Shown: one piece after another, positions 16,569-24,136 of the stretch
Layout of the letters: each line of letters starts with the position of its first letter
How positions within the stretch are numbered: position 1 is the stretch's first letter
Assembly: GCA_023457435.1 (NCBI GenBank)
Contig: JAEWLS010000042.1
Span: 5,558 to 69,557 of the forward strand
DNA from: Pseudomonadota bacterium
GTDB taxonomy: Bacteria; Pseudomonadota; Alphaproteobacteria; Rhizobiales; Rhizobiaceae
Direction: 5' to 3'
Length of the DNA: 64,000 nt
Notes under the pieces: model-generated
The model's input: only the letters and a program-made list of their open reading frames with translations
Database searches by the model: none
What the model was told of the DNA's origin: nothing
Program-made: the position numbers and the translations under genes

Positions 16569-17512
16569 CGTGAAAACCTGTCCGTCGCCTCGAGCAGGCG
16601 ATCGAGTATGCCGGGCTCGGTGTAAGCGTGGCCGGCGCCTTCGATCAGGTGGAGATCGGCGTCGGTCCAGACCTTCGATAGCTCCCAGGCGTAGCGCGCC
16701 GGGCATGGCATGTCGTAGCGGCCGTGGACGATGACGCCCGGAATGCCGCGCAGCCTATGCGCATCGTCGATGAGCTGGCGCTCGCGCAGCCAGCCGCCGT
16801 GGACGAAGAAGTGGTTCTCGATGCGCGCGAAGGCGAGAGCGAAACGGTCGTCGCCATGCTGGGCGGTGCGCGCCGCGTCAGGCAGGAGCGTGATCGTCTC
16901 GCCTTCCCACACGCTCCACGCCTTGGCCGCCTCGATGCGCTTCGCCTCGTCCGCGCCGGTCAGCAGCTTGTGATACGCGGTCATCATGTTGCCGCGCTCT
17001 TCCGGCGCGATCGGCGCGACGAAGCGCTCCCACTTGTCGGGAAACATCTCCGAGACGCCGAATTGATAGTACCAGTCGAGCTCGGCGCGCGAGAGCGTGT
17101 AGACGCCGCGCAGCACCAGTTCGCTCACCCGCTGCGGATGGGTCTCGGCATAGGCGAGCGCGAGCGTCGATCCCCACGAACCGCCGAACACGAGCCACTT
17201 TTCGACGCCGAATTTTTCGCGCAGCCGCTCGATGTCGGCGACGAGGTGCCATGTCGTGTTCGCCTCGAGCGAGGCGTAGGGGGTCGACTTCCCGCAGCCG
17301 CGCTGGTCGAACAGGATGACGTCGTAGCGCGTCGGGTCGAACAGGCGGCGCATGGTCGGCGAAATGCCGCCGCCCGGTCCGCCATGGAGGAATACGGCGG
17401 GCTTGGCGCCCTTCGTACCGACCCGCTCCCAGTAGATCGTGTGGCCGTCGCCGACGTCCATGAAGCCGGTCTCGAACGGCTCGATCTCGGGGTAAAGCTG
17501 GCGCGGGCTCAT
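16565..17512 (-). CDS. pip: Proline iminopeptidase
   Basis: Pip releases N-terminal proline from peptides in the cytoplasm. The 315-residue alpha/beta hydrolase has the family oxyanion block HGGPGGG, the nucleophile in GGSWGSTLALAYAE, the acid in HGRYDMPCP and the catalytic histidine in EGAGHAYTEPG. The ATG at 17512 overlaps the preceding GFA gene stop by four bases, and its own stop overlaps cimA by four bases. The link between a proline peptidase and citramalate synthesis is not obvious; cotranscription is inferred from the overlaps. Confidence 0.94.
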   Translation of the reverse strand: MSPRQLYPEIEPFETGFMDVGDGHTIYWERVGTKGAKPAVFLHGGPGGGISPTMRRLFDPTRYDVILFDQRGCGKSTPYASLEANTTWHLVADIERLREKFGVEKWLVFGGSWGSTLALAYAETHPQRVSELVLRGVYTLSRAELDWYYQFGVSEMFPDKWERFVAPIAPEERGNMMTAYHKLLTGADEAKRIEAAKAWSVWEGETITLLPDAARTAQHGDDRFALAFARIENHFFVHGGWLRERQLIDDAHRLRGIPGVIVHGRYDMPCPARYAWELSKVWTDADLHLIEGAGHAYTEPGILDRLLEATDRFSR

Positions 17513-17973
17513 CGCTGCTCCTTCGGCCACACGGCCGTGTCGTGATCGGGGTGCTGGAGGTTGACGATCTTCGCCTTCTCGGCCTCGCGCCGCGCGATCT
17601 CTTCCGGTGTGCGGCCCGGCAGATGCGGCAGGGCCTCGAACCACGGCAGCTTGCCCTCGGTGTTGACCTCGCGGGTCGGTCGGGCGGCTGCAGGATCGTC
17701 GAGCGCGCCGACGGCGATCTCCGCCTCCTCCCCGTCATAGCGGAACGCCAGCGGCGTGCCGCAGGCCGCGCAGAACAGCCGCTCCGCCGCGCTGGAGCTG
17801 CGGAAGGCAGCCGGTATGCCGCGCGTCCACTCCAGCCCCTGCACCGTGACGAAGATGCCGAAGATGTTGCCCATCGCCTTCTGGCACATACGACAGTGGC
17901 AAAGGCCGGACCCGCCGAGAGCCGAGCCGCGGAAGCGCACCGCGCCGCACTGACAGCCGCCGGCAACGCTCAT
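17509..17973 (-). CDS. GFA domain protein, copy 1
   Basis: This is a 154-residue protein of the Gfa (glutathione-dependent formaldehyde-activating enzyme-like) family. The zinc cysteines are all present: GGCQCGAVRFR at the N-terminus, CHCRMCQKAMGN in the middle, and FCAACGTPL. It ends in a short tail rich in charged residues with QHPDHDTAVWP, shared with the neighbouring copy. True formaldehyde activity has not been shown for most relatives. Four-base overlaps link it to both neighbours. Confidence 0.92.
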   Translation of the reverse strand: MSVAGGCQCGAVRFRGSALGGSGLCHCRMCQKAMGNIFGIFVTVQGLEWTRGIPAAFRSSSAAERLFCAACGTPLAFRYDGEEAEIAVGALDDPAAARPTREVNTEGKLPWFEALPHLPGRTPEEIARREAEKAKIVNLQHPDHDTAVWPKEQR

Positions 17974-18461
17974 CGCGAGCCCCTCGCCGGCCACTGGTCC
18001 GTGTCGTAGTCGGGGTGCTGATAGTTTTCGAGCTCGCGCAGGTACGTTGCGCTGCCGGCGTCGGCATCGGTCGCCTCGCCGGGCAGAGACGGGATGTCGT
18101 CGGCGTAGGGCAGCTTGGCCTCGATACCCCACTGGATCGTCGGCATCAGCTCTTCGGGATGGTCGAACGCGCCGATGGCCAGCGCCACGCCGTCCGGCGC
18201 CTCGAAGGTCAACGGCGTGCCGCATTCGGCGCAGAAGCCCCGCTGCACATGGTTCGACGAGCGGAAGCGTTTCGGCTGGCCGCGCGTCCACGTCAGCCCG
18301 CCAGCCGGTGCGGTCGCCAGCGGCGCGTAGAAATTGCCGAATGCCTTCTGGCACATGCGGCAATGGCACACCGACACGTTGGACAGTGCGCCATCGACGC
18401 GGAAGCGCACGGCGCCGCACTGGCACCCGCCGCTGTAGGTCGGACGGTTATCGAGGCTCAT
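17970..18461 (-). CDS. GFA domain protein, copy 2
   Basis: This is a 163-residue Gfa family protein with the same zinc-binding layout as its neighbour (GGCQCGAVRFR, CHCRMCQKAFGN, FCAECGTPL) and the same type of tail (YQHPDYDTDQWP). The two are clearly an old tandem duplication, now well diverged. The ATG at 18461 has an AGGAGG ribosome site six bases upstream. Tandem GFA genes can form heteromers or have separate substrates; neither can be read here. Confidence 0.92.
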   Translation of the reverse strand: MSLDNRPTYSGGCQCGAVRFRVDGALSNVSVCHCRMCQKAFGNFYAPLATAPAGGLTWTRGQPKRFRSSNHVQRGFCAECGTPLTFEAPDGVALAIGAFDHPEELMPTIQWGIEAKLPYADDIPSLPGEATDADAGSATYLRELENYQHPDYDTDQWPARGSR

Positions 18462-18478
18462 GCGAGCCTCCTGCAGTC

Positions 18479-18862
18479 CTATGCAGGTGCATGGCACACC
18501 GCCTCGACGTTGTTGCCGTCCGGGTCGTAGACGAAGGCGGCGTAGTAATTCGGGTGGTAGTCCTTGCGTACGCCGGGCTTGCCGTTGTCGCGCCCGCCGG
18601 CGCCCATCGCCGCTGCGTAGAAGGCGTCGACTTCGGCGTGGTTGCGTGCGGTGAAGGCGTAATGGCGGCCGGGGCCTGCCTCGGCGGCCTCGACGACCCA
18701 GAAATCCGGCTTCTCGCGGCCGTATCCTGCATAGCCCTTGCCGCCGGTATACTCGGCCGGCACTTCCATCAGCACGCTCGCGCCGATGGCGGCCATCGCC
18801 GCATCGTAGAAGGTCTTCGACTTTTTCCAGTCGGTGGCGAAGACGCCGCAATGGTCGATCAT
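18479..18862 (-). CDS. VOC family protein (glyoxalase-like)
   Basis: This is a 127-residue vicinal oxygen chelate fold protein. The family pattern is visible as two beta-alpha-beta-beta-beta modules, starting IDHCGVFATDWKKSKTFYDAA and ending YAAFVYDPDGNNVEAVCH, with His4 and the late glutamate at metal-ligand positions. Such proteins include glyoxalases, dioxygenases and thiol transferases. Sitting beside two GFA genes, it may act on a glutathione or small-aldehyde substrate, but that is inference. Its start overlaps the DUF559 stop by four bases. Confidence 0.9.
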   Translation of the reverse strand: MIDHCGVFATDWKKSKTFYDAAMAAIGASVLMEVPAEYTGGKGYAGYGREKPDFWVVEAAEAGPGRHYAFTARNHAEVDAFYAAAMGAGGRDNGKPGVRKDYHPNYYAAFVYDPDGNNVEAVCHAPA

Positions 18863-19269
18863 GGGTGCTGTTCCTCCGGTTGCAGTGACAACATGGGCGC
18901 AACGCCGGCGGTCTGGCCTGCGGTGCAGACGATGTGCGCACACACGCCGTCGATATCGCGCAGCACATCGTCGTTCCAGAAGCGCAGGACGGTCCAGCCC
19001 AGCGATCGCAGATCTTCCGTGCGTGCCGCGTCGGAAATCGCCATCACGTCGTCGCCATGCTGCGAACCGTCCACCTCGACGATCAGGCGATGCGACGGGC
19101 ACGCGAAATCGACGATGTAGCCGGAAATCGGCATCTGGCGGCGAAACGAAAGCCCACCGAGCCGATGAGCGCGCAGCTCGTTCCAGAGCTTCAGCTCCGC
19201 GTCCGTGAGCGCCTTTCGCATGCGGCGCGCGCGCTTGCGGTTGGTATCGGTGACGTGGAAGTGGCTCAT
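18859..19269 (-). CDS. DUF559 domain protein (endonuclease-like fold)
   Basis: This is a 136-residue DUF559 protein related to the restriction-endonuclease/Vsr fold. The core GYIVDFACPSHRLIVEVDGSQH contains the Asp and Glu-x-Asp expected of the nuclease site, followed by GWTVLRFWNDDVLRDIDGV. It is first in the run of overlapping genes leading to cimA. The ATG at 19269 is chosen; a GTG three codons upstream is possible. The function is unknown. It is a widespread rhizobial family often near mobile or repeat DNA, and here a 154-bp palindromic element begins 25 bases upstream. Confidence 0.88.
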   Translation of the reverse strand: MSHFHVTDTNRKRARRMRKALTDAELKLWNELRAHRLGGLSFRRQMPISGYIVDFACPSHRLIVEVDGSQHGDDVMAISDAARTEDLRSLGWTVLRFWNDDVLRDIDGVCAHIVCTAGQTAGVAPMLSLQPEEQHP

Positions 19270-19293
19270 GCGGTCCACGCCAGCACTCGGTCG

Positions 19294-19447
19294 CCCCCCT
19301 CTGTCCTGCCGGACATCTCCCCCTCAAGGGGGGAGATTGGCAGTTCGGACCTCACATCTCCATCTGCGAGGTTTGATATGGGCGATGGTCGCGGTGCAAG
19401 CCAATCTCCCCCCTTGAGGGGGAGATGTCCGGCAGGACAGAGGGGGG
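19294..19447. repeat. Palindromic intergenic element with 47-bp inverted arms
   Basis: The arms 19294-19340 and 19401-19447 are exact reverse complements of 47 bases, flanking a 60-bp centre. The arms contain the palindrome-rich CTCCCCCTCAAGGGGGGAG and GTCCTGCCGGAC. Elements with this core are abundant between genes in Mesorhizobium and Brucella relatives and are often misread as short peptides. It could be a MITE-like mobile repeat. No clear target duplication flanks it. It sits between cysS and the DUF559 run and may also act as a stem-loop at the 3' end of the cysS transcript. Confidence 0.92.
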
Positions 19448-19456
19448 TGAAATGCC

Positions 19457-20959
19457 TCACCGCTTCACCTCCCATGTCGTGACGCGCTCGCCGGTAGCCG
19501 GGTCCTTGCCGTCCTTGAGCTGTATGCCCTGCGCCAGAAGTTCGTCTCGGATCCGGTCGGCTTCGGGCCAGTTCTTCGCGGCGATCAGCGCGAGGCGGCG
19601 CGCGATATCTCCGCGGATCTGCTCCCAATCCTCATGAAAGCCAAGTCGAGCCACAGTCCCGCTGAGCAACTCGATCTTCTCAAAGCCAAGCAGACGCATA
19701 GCGGTAAAGAAGTTCATTGCCGCTTGTTGATCACCATTTGCGCCTGCTTTTCCCATCGAGTGCAGATCAGCGATAACCGGAGCAAGATTGAGGTCGTCCA
19801 ATATTGAGCTGCCTGCGGGGACGACTGCTCGGAAGGCAGCCATCTGACCGCCGAATTGGCGGTTGATTGAAATCTGCAAGTCGGCCCACCGCTGGACGAT
19901 CTTCTCCGCCTCCTCCAGCCTGCGGACCGAGAAATCGATCGGCTCGCGGTAGTGCGTCATCAGCATGGCCAGCCGCAGCACCTCGCCCGGCCACTTGCGG
20001 CCGCCGAACTTGTCGGTGTTGAGCAGCTCGCTGATGGTGACGAAGTTGCCCTCGCTTTTCGACATCTTGCGGCCTTCGACCTGCAGGAAGCCGTTGTGCA
20101 TCCAGTACTTGGCCATCACATCGGTGCCGTGGGCGCAGCGCGACTGGGCGATCTCGTTCTCGTGGTGCGGGAAGATAAGGTCGAGCCCGCCGCCATGGAT
20201 GTCGAAGACCTCGCCGAGATAGGCGGCGCTCATCGCCGAGCATTCGATGTGCCAGCCCGGGCGGCCGCGTATCGCGGCGGTTTTCCCCGGCGTCCAGAAG
20301 CTCGCCTCCCAGCCAGGCTGGTCGGGCGCGCTTTGCTTCCACAGCACGAAATCGGCCGGGTGCTTCTTGTGCGGCTCCACGGCGATGCGCGCCCCGGCCT
20401 GCTGCTCGTCGAGCGGGCGCTTCGACAACTGGCCGTAGTCTGCCATCGACGTGGTGTCGAACAGCACCTCCGCGCCGTCATTCCCATTGGCGACATAGGC
20501 ATGGCCGCGGTCGAGAAGCCGCTGGATGAGCGTGACCATGTCCGCCTTGCCGTCTTCGCGCGGCAGCACGTAGTCCGTCGCCCGAGGTTCGACCGTCGGT
20601 TCGAGGCAGCCGAGGGCCTTCACGTCGGCGTGGAACTGGTTCGCCGTCGACTCTGTAACCTTGCGGATCGCCTCGTTGAGCGGCAGTCCCGGATGGTCGC
20701 GAAGCGCGCGTGCGTTGATCTTGTCGTCGACGTCGGTGATGTTGCGGACGTAGGTGACGTGCTCCGGCCCGTAGACATGGCGCAGCAGCCGGAACAGCAC
20801 GTCGAAGACGATGACCGGCCGCGCATTCCCGATATGAGCGAAGTCGTAGACCGTGGGCCCGCAGACATACATGCGCACGTTCCGCGCATCGATGGGGACG
20901 AACTCCTCCTTCGAACGCGTCAGCGTATTATAGAGCCTGAGCTTCGGTGCGTCGGTCAC
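19457..20959 (-). CDS. cysS: Cysteinyl-tRNA synthetase
   Basis: CysS charges tRNA-Cys. The 500-residue class I synthetase has the zinc/cysteine site YVCGPTVYDFAHIGNARP at residues 31-48, with HIGN as the HIGH signature, a second zinc block with HHENE, and KMSKSEGNF around residue 280. The C-terminal anticodon domain is complete. The start is a GTG at 20959 (no nearby in-frame ATG). Roughly 19640-19890, coding the start of the C-terminal domain, is visibly less GC-rich than the rest, which may mark a replaced segment. The stop is ten bases from the palindromic element. Confidence 0.95.
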   Translation of the reverse strand: MTDAPKLRLYNTLTRSKEEFVPIDARNVRMYVCGPTVYDFAHIGNARPVIVFDVLFRLLRHVYGPEHVTYVRNITDVDDKINARALRDHPGLPLNEAIRKVTESTANQFHADVKALGCLEPTVEPRATDYVLPREDGKADMVTLIQRLLDRGHAYVANGNDGAEVLFDTTSMADYGQLSKRPLDEQQAGARIAVEPHKKHPADFVLWKQSAPDQPGWEASFWTPGKTAAIRGRPGWHIECSAMSAAYLGEVFDIHGGGLDLIFPHHENEIAQSRCAHGTDVMAKYWMHNGFLQVEGRKMSKSEGNFVTISELLNTDKFGGRKWPGEVLRLAMLMTHYREPIDFSVRRLEEAEKIVQRWADLQISINRQFGGQMAAFRAVVPAGSSILDDLNLAPVIADLHSMGKAGANGDQQAAMNFFTAMRLLGFEKIELLSGTVARLGFHEDWEQIRGDIARRLALIAAKNWPEADRIRDELLAQGIQLKDGKDPATGERVTTWEVKR

Positions 20960-21051
20960 GCGAAATGTCTCCCTGGCCGGCTGGCCGGGGCGTTTTTCGG
21001 TGACTTTTTGGAGCGCGAAAACGACCGGACCAGCGACGGCGCTAGCCGATA

Positions 21052-21171
21052 ATGCAGATGCCCGAAATCGAGATCGCCGTTTTCATCGCGTCGCTTATCG
21101 CCACGGGCACGGCTTCCGTCAAGGCAGCAGCGGAAAGTGTTGCGAGAAAGCAGCATCGGACGCCTCACTAG
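21052..21171 (+). CDS. Possible small hypothetical ORF
   Basis: This is a 39-codon frame starting at adjacent ATGs (21052 and 21058) that would give a peptide beginning PEIEIAVFIASLIATGTASVKAAAE, short and mildly hydrophobic at the N-terminus. No good ribosome site precedes it. It occupies the gap between divergent cysS and the next small gene. It may be chance; I list it only because the gap is otherwise empty. Confidence 0.22.
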   Translation: MQMPEIEIAVFIASLIATGTASVKAAAESVARKQHRTPH

Positions 21172-21290
21172 ATCCGCCGCCGTCGCGTTAACCGAAATAC
21201 CCCGTTTCGGCGAAAATCGCGTCACGATTCAGTCGAAATCGGCCACCATTTCCGGGCCACTTCGCAACGATAACCCGAGGGGATTCGACC

Positions 21291-21443
21291 ATGACAGAAA
21301 ACCAGACCACCGCCCGAAAACCGGAACAGATGAGCGCCAGCCAGAAGTCCAGCGGCACACTCGCCGCGCAGTACGGCGCGATCGGCTCTGCCGCCGTCGT
21401 CGCTGCCCTCCAGTTCCGCAAGCCGGCCGTCGCGAAGCGCTAA
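21291..21443 (+). CDS. Small hypothetical protein (50 aa)
   Basis: This is a 50-residue basic protein beginning MTENQTTARKPEQMSASQK, with an Ala-rich helix-like middle (LAAQYGAIGSAAVVAALQF) and a basic end. An AGGGGA ribosome site lies nine bases upstream of the ATG, which makes it more believable than most frames this short. No family is recognised. Its end overlaps the convergent LysE-type gene by four bases. Confidence 0.5.
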   Translation: MTENQTTARKPEQMSASQKSSGTLAAQYGAIGSAAVVAALQFRKPAVAKR

Positions 21444-22051
21444 GCGCGAAGGCTGACGAGAAGCCCCACGCCGATCGCAGCCATCACGAGGCCGATCAGC
21501 CTGTCGAGCACCCGCCAGGCCGAGGGCCTGGCGAACAGCGGCGCAAGCAGGCGCGCACCGTAGCCAAGCCCGAAGAACCACACGAAGGACGCCGCCGCCG
21601 CACCAACGCCGAAGGCGAGCTTCGCGTTGCCTTCGAAGCCGGCCGAGACCGATCCAACCAGCAGGACAGTGTCCAGGTAGACGTGCGGATTGAGGAAGGT
21701 GAAAGCGAGGCATGTCGCAATCGCGGCACCGAGGCTCGCCTGCCCCGAACTCGCCGCGCGCATCGCGTCGGGCTTGAGCGCGCGGCGAAAGGCGACGACC
21801 GAATAGGCGAGCAGAAACGCCGCGCCGCCGAGCGTAACCACGGTCAGCACGGCTGGCGATGCTGTCGCCAGGGCGCCAAGACCGGCCACGCCTGCGGCGA
21901 TCAGGGCGGCGTCCGAGGCCGCGCAGATCAGGCACAGCACGAAGACGTGCTGGCGCAGCAGCCCTTGGCGCAGGATGAAGGCGTTCTGCGCGCCGATCGC
22001 CACGATCAGCGAGCCGCCCAGCAGAAAGCCCGAAGCGAACGCGCCGATCAT
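21440..22051 (-). CDS. LysE/ArgO family amino-acid exporter
   Basis: This is a 203-residue inner-membrane exporter with six hydrophobic segments. It matches the LysE/ArgO branch through the N-terminal GGSLIVAIGAQNAFILRQGL and the middle FLNPHVYLDTVLLVGS, so arginine or lysine export is the best guess. Such genes usually sit beside a LysR-type regulator, but none is adjacent here. It lies six bases downstream of the SRAP gene on the same strand. Confidence 0.92.
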   Translation of the reverse strand: MIGAFASGFLLGGSLIVAIGAQNAFILRQGLLRQHVFVLCLICAASDAALIAAGVAGLGALATASPAVLTVVTLGGAAFLLAYSVVAFRRALKPDAMRAASSGQASLGAAIATCLAFTFLNPHVYLDTVLLVGSVSAGFEGNAKLAFGVGAAAASFVWFFGLGYGARLLAPLFARPSAWRVLDRLIGLVMAAIGVGLLVSLRA

Positions 22052-22057
22052 GGATCT

Positions 22058-22816
22058 TTAGAACAGCTTCATCTGCTTCGGAGCCGCAGGCTCTTCCGAC
22101 GCCGGATTCGGAGCTTCGGCCTTCGGTTCGACGCGGTCCTGGATTTCAGGCCCGGTGTTGGAGAACTTGTTGACCTTGTCCGACACCGGGATCGCCTCGA
22201 AGAACTCCGGCTCGACGGGCTGCAGGAGGTCGGCCACGTCACGCGGCTCGTAGTTCACGCAGTCCAGCCAGCGGGCGAAATCCTCCGGGCGGATGACGAC
22301 CGGCATGCGGTCGTGGATCGCGGCGATGGCGGGATTGGCGTCGGTGGTGAGGATCGCGGCCGTGTCCACTTCCGAACCGCCGGGCTCGGCCCACGTTTCC
22401 ATCAGCGCGCCGAAGGCGATGACACCGCCGTTCTTCGGCCGGATCCAGTAGGCCTGCTTGGTCACCTTGCCGTCGCGCTTCCACTCGTAGAAGCCGGAAG
22501 CCGGCATCAGCGCGCGCCTGTGGCGCATGGCATTGCGGAAAGCTGGTTTGGTCGCGGCGGTGTCGGACCGAGCGTTGATCAGCAGCGGCAGGTCCTTGGG
22601 GTCCTTTGCCCAGGCCGGGATCAGGCCCCAGCGCACGAGCATGGCCCTGCGGTCCGGGAGGTTGGAGCCCGGCTCGCGGCGCGGACCCGCCATGGCGAGC
22701 AGAACCGGCTGGGTCGGAGCGATGTTGTAGCGCGGCGGGAAATTCTCGAGCTCCATCACCGCGAGCAGCGCCTCGACCTCAGCGGGCGTGGCGTTCAGGG
22801 CGAACCGGCCGCACAT
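22058..22816 (-). CDS. SOS response-associated peptidase (SRAP/YedK)
   Basis: This is a 252-residue SRAP domain protein (YedK/HMCES family) that forms a stable DNA-protein crosslink with abasic sites in single-stranded DNA through Cys2. MCGRFALN at the start gives the free N-terminal cysteine after Met removal. The conserved NARSDT, MPASGFYEW (with the active-site Glu) and IHDRMPVV follow. A Pro/Ala/Glu-rich 35-residue tail is extra to the domain. No LexA box is evident upstream by eye. Confidence 0.94.
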   Translation of the reverse strand: MCGRFALNATPAEVEALLAVMELENFPPRYNIAPTQPVLLAMAGPRREPGSNLPDRRAMLVRWGLIPAWAKDPKDLPLLINARSDTAATKPAFRNAMRHRRALMPASGFYEWKRDGKVTKQAYWIRPKNGGVIAFGALMETWAEPGGSEVDTAAILTTDANPAIAAIHDRMPVVIRPEDFARWLDCVNYEPRDVADLLQPVEPEFFEAIPVSDKVNKFSNTGPEIQDRVEPKAEAPNPASEEPAAPKQMKLF

Positions 22817-22890
22817 GGCTCAGACACCAGGACTTACGTGGATCATGCCGCTATTTGCGGCGCGGCGACCGCGCATGCAAGGTGCGTATC

Positions 22891-23313
22891 ATGCCATCGA
22901 CCCCCGCCCTCGCTGTTTCCGTCGCTATCGTGCGTGACGGGCGCGTGCTTCTCGTGCGGCGCGGCCGCCAGCCGGCGAAGGGGCTCTATGCCTTTCCCGG
23001 CGGCCGCGTCGAGCCGGGCGAAACGCTGGAGGAGGCCGCGCGCCGCGAATTGCTCGAGGAAACGGGACTGACGGCCGGAACGCTCGAGCCGCTGACGACC
23101 GTCTCCATACCCGACGCGAGCGGCGCGCCGCTGTTCGAGCTTACCGTGTTCCACGGAACCGAGGCCGGCGGCTTGCTGGTCGCGGCCGACGACGCGGAAG
23201 ACGCCGGCTGGTTCACGGCGCACGAGGTCGCCACGCTGGCGCTGACCGGCAATGTCGGCGACATCGCGTTCAGCCTGCTGGCGGGCCGCGCGGTACCGCC
23301 GCGCTCCGGTTAA
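22891..23313 (+). CDS. Nudix hydrolase
   Basis: This is a 140-residue Nudix enzyme, expected to hydrolyse a nucleoside diphosphate linked to another group. The full Nudix box is present from residue 38: G, five residues, E, seven residues, RELLEETGL. The substrate is not predictable. The ATG at 22891 is chosen; a GTG nine bases upstream is also possible. Its start is 75 bases from the divergent SRAP gene, so they share a promoter region. Confidence 0.92.
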   Translation: MPSTPALAVSVAIVRDGRVLLVRRGRQPAKGLYAFPGGRVEPGETLEEAARRELLEETGLTAGTLEPLTTVSIPDASGAPLFELTVFHGTEAGGLLVAADDAEDAGWFTAHEVATLALTGNVGDIAFSLLAGRAVPPRSG

Positions 23314-23379
23314 CGCTGCCGACATTGCGCCGCGATCTCCGCCTTGCGGCCGCCGGAATTCTCCTCCACAGATTTCGCC

Positions 23380-23751
23380 ATGTCGCGAAAATTGCTCGCC
23401 GTTTCAGTCCTGTGTGCCGCTCTTGCCTCGGCTGCACCCGCGCGCGCGATCGACGCACCCTACGACGGCGAGATGATGCGCCTCGCCGAACTGCTCGGCT
23501 CGCTGCACTACCTGCGAAACCTCTGCGGCGACTCCGGCACCGCGTGGCGCGACCAGATGGAGGCGCTGATCAGTACGGAAGCGCCGGCCGAGGATCGCCG
23601 CGCAAGGTTGATCGCGCGGTTCAACAGCGGCTTCCGCTCCTTCGACAGCGTTTATACAAGCTGCACCGCGTCGGCAGTGGAAGCGATCGAACGCTACATG
23701 CTCGAAGGCGAGACGCTCGCCAAGGAAATCGCCGCCAAGTACGGAAATTAA
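23380..23751 (+). CDS. TIGR02301 family secreted protein
   Basis: This is a 123-residue protein found mainly in alphaproteobacteria. A signal peptide (SRKLLAVSVLCAALASAAPARA) is followed by PYDGEMMRLAELLGSLHYLRNLCG, the best known block of the family, and a second cysteine in YTSCTASA that may pair with the first. It is probably periplasmic. The function is unknown. It lies downstream of the Nudix gene on the same strand with a 66-base gap. Confidence 0.85.
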   Translation: MSRKLLAVSVLCAALASAAPARAIDAPYDGEMMRLAELLGSLHYLRNLCGDSGTAWRDQMEALISTEAPAEDRRARLIARFNSGFRSFDSVYTSCTASAVEAIERYMLEGETLAKEIAAKYGN

Positions 23752-23873
23752 CTCAAACTTTACTAAAAGCGCCGGGCGGGGGTGCACTTCCGACTTGCTG
23801 TGCTAATCTCTTAACGGGACATTAATGGGACCGTCGCGGGAGCGCCCGCTTCTCGGTCAAGGGTGGTGAGAAA

Positions 23874-24131
23874 ATGGAACGCAGCCTCGGCGAGATCGAG
23901 ACGCTCATTCGCGAGGAAAAGCGGCTGTCGGCGACCGAGAGTCACAGCGAGGCGTGGGCCGACGCCATAGCCTCCGGCATCGAGCCGGAGATCGTCGCCG
24001 ACGCCGCGGTCGCGACGGCGTGTGCCGAACTGGCGCGCGCCGAGGGCGACGACGCGGCGCTGGCGCTGGTCGACCGCATCCGCGAGCGGATCGTGTCCGG
24101 CGAATTCGCCACCATCCGCACGAAGCACTGA
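23874..24131 (+). CDS. Hypothetical protein (85 aa)
   Basis: This is an acidic, helical 85-residue protein with no signal peptide, no membrane segment and no recognised motif. It contains repeated Glu/Ala heptad-like stretches (EIETLIREEKRL, AELARAEGDDAALALVDRIRERI) that suggest a small helical bundle or coiled coil. A GGTGG-like ribosome site precedes the ATG. The next gene starts five bases after its stop, so the two are likely cotranscribed. Confidence 0.68.
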   Translation: MERSLGEIETLIREEKRLSATESHSEAWADAIASGIEPEIVADAAVATACAELARAEGDDAALALVDRIRERIVSGEFATIRTKH

Positions 24132-24136
24132 GCCGG

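Noticed and set aside
14715..16625. A 636-codon open frame antisense to cimA
   Set aside because: Antisense shadow of a high-GC gene: biased Arg/Asp/Val/His composition, no motifs, and it covers the cimA start and rarD end.
18859..19269. DUF559 gene read as a Vsr mismatch endonuclease or part of a defence system
   Set aside because: The fold is related, but no methyltransferase, restriction or helicase gene is near, and the family is common in core rhizobial genomes.
19294..19447. Calling the palindromic element an insertion sequence
   Set aside because: It is only 154 bp with no coding capacity and no visible target duplication; it is at most a MITE-like repeat.
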